DNA of 64,000 nucleotides from assembly GCA_034440635.1 (NCBI GenBank), contig JAOTON010000385.1:898501-962500 (forward strand), in the 5' to 3' direction. Both the position numbers and the translations under genes were made by a program. How positions within the stretch are numbered: position 1 is the stretch's first letter; the number at the start of each line of letters is the position of its first letter. A model generated the notes under the pieces. It was given only the letters and a program-made list of their open reading frames with translations, did not search any database and had not been told where the DNA came from. This DNA comes from Lepas anatifera (taxonomy: Eukaryota > Arthropoda > Thecostraca > Lepadidae). Of the stretch, positions 58,368 through 64,000 are shown piece by piece.

Positions 58368-59395
58368 TTAACCCGCGTCCCATCGTGGGTCCGGCGCCAC
58401 CTTTGCCCCACTGGGGGCCATCGATAGCCCCCTCTAACTCCGAAAACATGAAGTTGAGCGCAAATCTGCAAAGTGCATTAGAAAGCTCGCGTGAATTCAG
58501 TAAGCAATTACATAACATGTTTAAGTGCTCAGGTCAATGGTTTGACCTCCAGAGGTCAAGCTAGGTCATGGTAGGATATTTTCCTTAAAATATGCAATGC
58601 TTAAGCAAACTGAGCATAACTCTTATGCCATTAGAGCTATTGAGATTTGGTTAGATACATTTGATAGGAGAATGTCAGGCCTTTTTCCGCTATGTGGAAC
58701 GTAATGACATCCCGCCAGTGGTTTGACCTACAGAGGTCACCTCGTGACCTAATATGACCTGAGGTCACGATAGGTCAGAAAGTCACCTTTTTGTATGTAA
58801 AATGAAAGCCAGTGACGAGACATGCACGATTATGTTTGATTCAGCGCTCTAGCTTAATTAGTTCAAAAGTTATTGTCAAAATACTTTTTTGACACCTGGT
58901 GACCTTGGATGACCTTGGAGAGGTCAAAGGGAAAATAGAGCCCCTGGGATCCGTGAAAGGGTATCCAAGAACGCTTTTCTGAGCAAGCTGAGCATTTGAA
59001 ATAGTTTTTGTGACTTTTAGATCATAGGACAGCTTTTCCCATACTTTTTCAATGGGAGAGGTCACCTCGTGACCTGACCTCAGGTCAAGAAGTCGGAAAA
59101 TCCCGGATATGCATCTTGTAGAACCTGGAGGGTTCATGAAGTGTAGGAAGTTTCAAATTGATCGACTAAAAAATGTATCTCTAATAGAGCTTAAAAGTTG
59201 AAGTGACGCGATCTTGGTTGACCTCACCTGGTGACCTGACCTTGGGTGACCCGGTGTAAAAGTTTTTAGGGATGGTGGGAAAATGATGGAGTGAGAGGTA
59301 GAGCTCTCAATCGCGGTGCTGCCTTTCGTCGTTTTTCTGCTATCCCGGAAAACCTTAGGGGGGGCATCAATGGCTCCCCGATGGGGTGAGGGTAA
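58368..59395 (-). mobile_element. TTAA/AGGTCA family element, copy 9
   Basis: It starts with TTAACCCGCGTCCCATCG at 58368 and ends GATGGGGTGAGGGTAA at about 59395, where the last TTAA has lost a T. The left end has GGCGCCACCTTTGCCCC, then a palindrome GGGGGCCATCGATAGCCCCC with one mismatch; the right has the weaker GGCATCAATGGCTCCCC. It is the uninterrupted counterpart of copies 2 and 6. TGACCTCCAGAGGTCA, TGACCTGAGGTCACG and CTGACCTCAGGTCAAG are among its many half-site pairs. Confidence 0.82.
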
Positions 59396-60299
59396 GGGTA
59401 AGAAATATTACGTAGCCCTATTGTGTCATACCTGAAAGCAGCAAGAACAGGAAGAGGGCCAATTCACTCCCGCTCTCTTTAGATCTAAGAAACCGAAAGT
59501 TAGGAAACTGCGCCCGTTTGGGCTATAGTTGTGATATAGTGATTTACATTTGGGTAAACTTTTATTGACCTAGGTCAATATGTTCATGGTCAAACGAGGT
59601 CATAAATTTCAAATCTGGGTCATGATAACATTATATTGGGAAATGTTTGAAATGATGGCAAGGGAGAAAACCAGTCACGAATATACTCTAAAAGGGATAA
59701 AGGGCAGAAAGAGAATGTCTCCGGAAATATGTAAAGTGCCTTGTCAAGCTTGTAGCAGATCTACGGATCGTAGATGTCCAATGACCATCAACGATCCCGG
59801 AAAAGTCCTGGTACCTGGCATCGTTCTTTATGATAAGAAAATAGTTTACAAATGCAGGAATACCAAACACGCGCGGAAAAAATGACGAATTCATGTGGGT
59901 CGCTACCTGAATTTTGGACTACTTACATGCATTTCCATTTCTTCACAAAATGATGACACCAACCATAAATGTAGGTATGTATGTACCTGCATCAAAGAAT
60001 AGCCATGCTACCTTTTACTTCCTTTTACTTTTACTTCGCTATGGAATCGGCTTATGACATCGCCGAAGCCATTCGCTATCGCTATGGCTTCCTTTTACTC
60101 GCTATGGCAGGAGCGGAGGCGTCGCCAGCTGTTGATTTGGGAGGATCAACAACCGATAGCATGTTGAACAGAACATAAGAAAATTTCTTTTTGGTATTGC
60201 TGCTTGAGCAATTCCCATTTCTGAAGATTCTAAGCTTGCACTGCCTTACAAGTTCATCAGAATAATGTGAAACCCATTGTTCGTCATGAGGGTAGCTGA
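59396..60299. other. Unassigned DNA with some AGGTCA-like sites
   Basis: TTGACCTAGGTCAA, a perfect palindrome, lies at 59565-59578. The 101-codon frame at 59580-59885 (with CKVPCQACSRSTDRRCPM) is not recognisable. Short repeats of TTCCTTTTACTT and CGCTATGG occur at 60010-60105. Confidence 0.4.
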
Positions 60300-60600
60300 G
60301 ACTACATTTCTGTGATTCGAGATTTGTATGTCTATGACCTAAGGCCAGGCCAAATCACCATGATTGTATGGCTATGGGAAATTTTCGAAATCTCTGGATT
60401 TCAGTGCTTAGTGTATCCGATCTTATATCTTATAGTCTTATCTATAGTATATGTATCTATATATCTATATATCTATAGATATTATATCTTATAGTCCGAT
60501 CTTAAAGTGTATCTATCTTAGTGCTTCAGTGTATCCGATCAACTTGAAAATTTCAGAATCATGAGATTTTGGGTCAGCTCCCAGGAAAAATGCAAAAATG
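60300..60600 (+). mobile_element. TTAA/AGGTCA family fragment with internal duplication
   Basis: TATGACCTAAGGCCAGGCC and TGTATGGCTATGGGAAA align with GATGACCTAAGGTCAGG and ATATGGGAAAAATGG in copy 4, and GATCAACTTGAAAATTTCAG with the next block. AGTGCTTAGTGTATCCGATC near 60401 is nearly repeated near 60521 (AGTGCTTCAGTGTATCCG), flanking a TATC/TATA-rich microsatellite. Confidence 0.5.
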
Positions 60601-61251
60601 GAGGTTGAAAGTAGAATGCGATCACCTTGCTGGCAGGAAAACATATAAACCTCTAAATAATTGTTTTTGAACTTTGGGCTAGTTCTGTTTACCTGCACCT
60701 AGTCCCGTTGAAAATTTAATTTTTCCTAGTTTTGCTGAAATTGAAAATCTTCGGATGAACATTCAAGTGGAACTCCTCCCCTTTCCCTTTTTTGACGCCA
60801 ATGTGCCTTTCTATATATTATGCAGCGTAACTTGATTCCGCAATGTAAAACGCTATTTCCTTCAGCGTGTACGTGTTAGGAGCGCCTATCCTATCATGTG
60901 TACATCACTAAGACAATGCAGCTCTGAATTTGATTCTATAATTTTCCTCTGCCATCCGCGAGCAGTGCTCACTGGCTACAAAACAGAATTTCCTCCAACG
61001 TGTACGTACGTGTCTTCCGTGGTGCCAAAAGGTTTCTAGTTAATTGAATCAGTAAACTTTGCATTCGCATTAGTAGCCACTGGGACCAACACTTGTATAT
61101 GATCACTTCCTCACCTATTTAGCAATACCCTCACAAACGTACTGTAAAAGGCAGTGGAACATTTGTAGCTCTCCGTGCCACAATCTGAGACAATCTACTC
61201 GAGCGTTAGATGGTGTTGGACAGCAAAGTTCCCCTGGGGGACCTTAAGCCT
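60601..61251. other. Unassigned AT-rich DNA
   Basis: Nothing recognised. Confidence 0.45.
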
Positions 61252-61494
61252 TCAGGCACCCCCTGGGAGTGAGCTGGGCTCCTCTGGTCGGAGACTTTTG
61301 GGAGCGTGAATGGTCCCGCGGGGCCCGGGATGTCCTATCTTCGGCATTAGGTAATTGTAGCTATCATCGGCGGGTCCCCAGAGGTTGCCGGAACCGCCCG
61401 AGCGCGGGGTCGGCTGCTGGACCGCCGACGCTGTAGAAGGGGACACCAGCAGCCGCCACAGATTCCTCCAGGGAGAGCTGATACATATCTGCAA
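61252..61494 (-). CDS. Candidate terminal exon, unknown
   Basis: A minus-strand frame reads NLWGPADDSYNYLMPKIGHP and HAPKSLRPEEPSSLPGGA before a stop, in a GC-rich patch. A second minus frame over the same bases reads YQLSLEESVAAAGVPFYSVG. Both look protein-like, so at most one can be real. There is no known domain and no confident splice site. Confidence 0.18.
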   Translation of the reverse strand: MQICISSPWRNLWRLLVSPSTASAVQQPTPRSGGSGNLWGPADDSYNYLMPKIGHPGPRGTIHAPKSLRPEEPSSLPGGA

Positions 61495-64000
61495 TCGCCT
61501 ATTTGGAATGATAAGTGCAACCTCATCAAATTATTTCAATATGGGATGGTATTTTATAGGGAATAGGATCCTACCAAATTCCCGCAAGAAACGATTTTTT
61601 TAACACTGGGTAACATTCCTTTATATTTGAAGCATTACGGTTTTTCTAACCAGCGACTCCTTAAATCTAAATGATGTGCTTAATTATTCAAATCAGCTCA
61701 GGTATTTTGAAAAACCACCCGAACTACAAGTTCTGGACATAAAAAGCAACTAAATACAACAGTAAAACATGTATGGCTCCTCCACCAACTTCAGTATTTT
61801 ACCATATACGCAACCACTTATGTGGAAAAAGCCACTAGATTGATCCAAGGGCTGTTCATTTTTCTGTTTTGTTCGCACAGCCAATGTCACCAATTGAGTC
61901 TAAGAAATAAGACATTCTGAAAAGAGACGCCCTAAATAGCCGCTGACGTATGCCTAAAAGCATGCAAGGTTTTAGACACTTGTGGCAACTCAAAATAAAC
62001 ATTTTTGGGATGTTCAAATCCTTTGAATTCCCTTATTTTTCTGCCCTAGTCTGGAAAGGGATAGCAGGCTTGCATTATCTGCAAGTTTTTGTTAGGAAAC
62101 GAGGAAGCGAAGGACTACTGCTATTTCTTAAGTTATCTGTGCTTCCATTCTCACTGAGGAAATAGACATATTGTACGTGGGGCCGAGAGGTACACATCAG
62201 GTATTCAACCCTCACGTTTTGACTGGTATATAACAGTATGCATATCGAATGTATGTTTTGACTGTGTGACAAAATAACATCAGTGTAATGTCTTTGAACT
62301 GAGTTTAAGCTTTGTGTGGTCATGCCGAAAACCCCTTGGTCTCATACATCCTTAATCCCGAAACTCACGTTTGTGGATGAAGAAGTGTGTGTTCAAGCTG
62401 GAACCCAGTAGTGCCAGCCCCACGAATCCTGTGCCGTATTCATCGGCTGTCAACGCTCGGTCTCAGGGGAACGGTCGTGGGAAAGGGGAGGGGAGGCACG
62501 GGGTGTAGTGACGGGGGAGAGGAGTGCTCACGAGACGCTTGTTTCCCCGCAAACGGCGGGTTTGAGCACGGACAAAATATGAAACCAGGGGGCTTTGCTA
62601 TATTCTACAGGATTCATATCTCGATGGAGCCCCATGAAGCTCTACCCTTCTGTTACCTAAATGTTTCTCTTGGACACAAGAGTAACAGAAAATCTACAGC
62701 TCATTGACGCCGGGTTTTTCTGTTTGCAACGTGAAGGGTTCGCTCAATTCACGGCCAACATAGCCATTTCTTACTGATGGAAAGAAAATCAACTGTACTT
62801 GATGGACCTTAAAACCGTGTTGGATCACCGATAAAGCGGATTCTCAGATAGGAATTACTCCAAAAGGAATGACCACCAGCAAAGCAGGCTCAGCACTCTT
62901 GTCCACAAACTCGTGTAGAAATCTTGTCGCTATGGACTGGCGGGAGGTTCTTTTTCGTGGAAAGCGTTGGCGGGCGACCCAGCTGTTTGCTGATTTCCTT
63001 CTGGTCGCCATTCAAATTCCAGCCTGTTTAGATCATCACAAATGTAAATCGAGGCCGGCCACCGGCCCCGGCCCGAACAGCATTTGTCAACGCCGGCAGG
63101 CGTCCGTGCGACGCCCGAGTCAGCCGGCGACCAGCAAATAAAATCAATTTGGCCGACAAAGGCACGGCCTGCTGCGCCTGTTGATGGCGGACAAGTTTTC
63201 TATAATCAACAAGTTTGAGAAAGAAAACCTATCGCCAAGTTTTGAAAGAGCCCGCCACCAAGGAGCCGCAGCTCCGGTGCCGCCGGTGAAAACGAAAACA
63301 GATTGCCTGGGAATTGGGTGAGGGTTTCTGGCTTTACAGTGAAGTGGGATGGATACACGAAATAACGCCGTCGTTCCCCAGACAGATGTGGAAAATAATG
63401 GACTGACCGCCAATACCTGTGCTTCCAATGTTCCCTCAACTTGCCACTGGCCTACGCAACGATCGGTCATAAAACCCTGATAGCACATCAGGGACGGCTC
63501 GCCCAGTTGCCACTGTTGCCTCTCGATATTGTGAGATGGGATGACTGCCACACCACAAGTTGTCAAAAGACATATTGGCTTTGAAAACTTGTTGCCGACT
63601 GCATCAAGTTTTCTTTCCCCGAGAAATTAGCGTGCAAAATTATGTCCCAATTTATGGAGTTCCATCCTCCTGTCCTCAACGCTGAATTATTTGACGTTTA
63701 GAATAATTTTCACTTTCATTGTATAAACTTTATTCATTGCTGATCAAAAAGTTTCTGTCATGTAGAATTAGCATTGTAGCTGTACACATGCTTTAAAATT
63801 TTGAACTTATACTGTAATGCCCTTAACCTGCACCTGGGCATTAAATAAATTGTACTTTTGAGTATGCTGAGAATACCTGTGGAATTAACAAATTTGCCCT
63901 AAGTGACAAGAACTTTCAAAAAGGGTCATTTTTAAAGCTCTACAATAATTCTCAAATGTAAACCCCAATGGGAGGGGGGTAGAAGATCTGGGGGTGGTGA
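61495..64000. other. Unassigned DNA to the window end
   Basis: GC-rich patches occur at 62420-62560 and 63030-63300, with open frames of 90-140 codons on both strands and no recognisable domain. The rest is AT-rich and featureless. Confidence 0.4.

Overview
The window looks like non-coding, repeat-dense DNA from an animal nuclear genome, most likely an invertebrate. It has no bacterial-style gene packing, no operons and no long conserved ORF. It has a LINE with an ORF1, tRNA-derived SINEs, several MITE classes, long AT and GA microsatellites and GC-rich islands about 200-900 bp long in an AT-richer background. An arthropod, perhaps a crustacean, is my guess from the overall texture and is not proven by any gene here.

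The dominant feature is one dispersed family of roughly 0.65-1.2 kb elements that I call the TTAA/AGGTCA family. Copies or fragments lie at 739-1947 (+), 2378-5836 (-), 5833-6843 (+), 16097-16936 (+), 22459-23110 (-), 45401-46231 (-), about 48725-52400 (+, split), 57139-58136 (-) and 58368-59395 (-), with decayed pieces near 34940-35420, 47860-48235, 53160-53660 and 60300-60600. Intact copies begin and end at TTAA and have GC-rich terminal inverted repeats near the consensus TTAACCCGCGCCCCGGTGGG. A palindrome sits just inside the ends. The interior is packed with the nuclear-receptor half-site AGGTCA on both strands. TTAA with CCC ends is the usual signature of piggyBac-type transposons. No transposase is visible, so these are probably non-autonomous.

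Two copies carry younger insertions. At 2629-5024 a 2.4 kb LINE-like element with a full 5' end and a frameshifted ORF1, but no reverse transcriptase, interrupts a TTAA/AGGTCA copy and is bounded by a perfect 15-bp target duplication. At about 48975-51865 a 2.9 kb element with inverted ends of roughly 430 bp interrupts another copy. It holds a decayed minus-strand coding sequence that was later broken by a 350-bp hAT-type MITE at 50148-50497.

From left to right: 1-6.9 kb is nested repeats. 7.5-12.4 kb holds microsatellites, a 29-bp minisatellite (about 9469-10376) that itself carries AGGTCA, and a 65-69 bp minisatellite (11884-12395). 12.5-15.6 kb has SINEs and a foldback. 16-25 kb has TTAA elements, a triple AP-1 motif and a long hairpin. 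25-45 kb is mostly unassigned DNA with GC-rich islands that may be exons or CpG islands, hAT MITEs near 39 kb and a perfect palindromic AGGTCA site at 35201. 45-60 kb is again dense TTAA/AGGTCA elements. 60-64 kb shows little.

I do not recognise any host gene. A few GC-rich islands have open minus-strand frames with plausible splice sites, and these are listed at low confidence. Nothing suggests genes working together here; the story of the window is successive layers of transposons.
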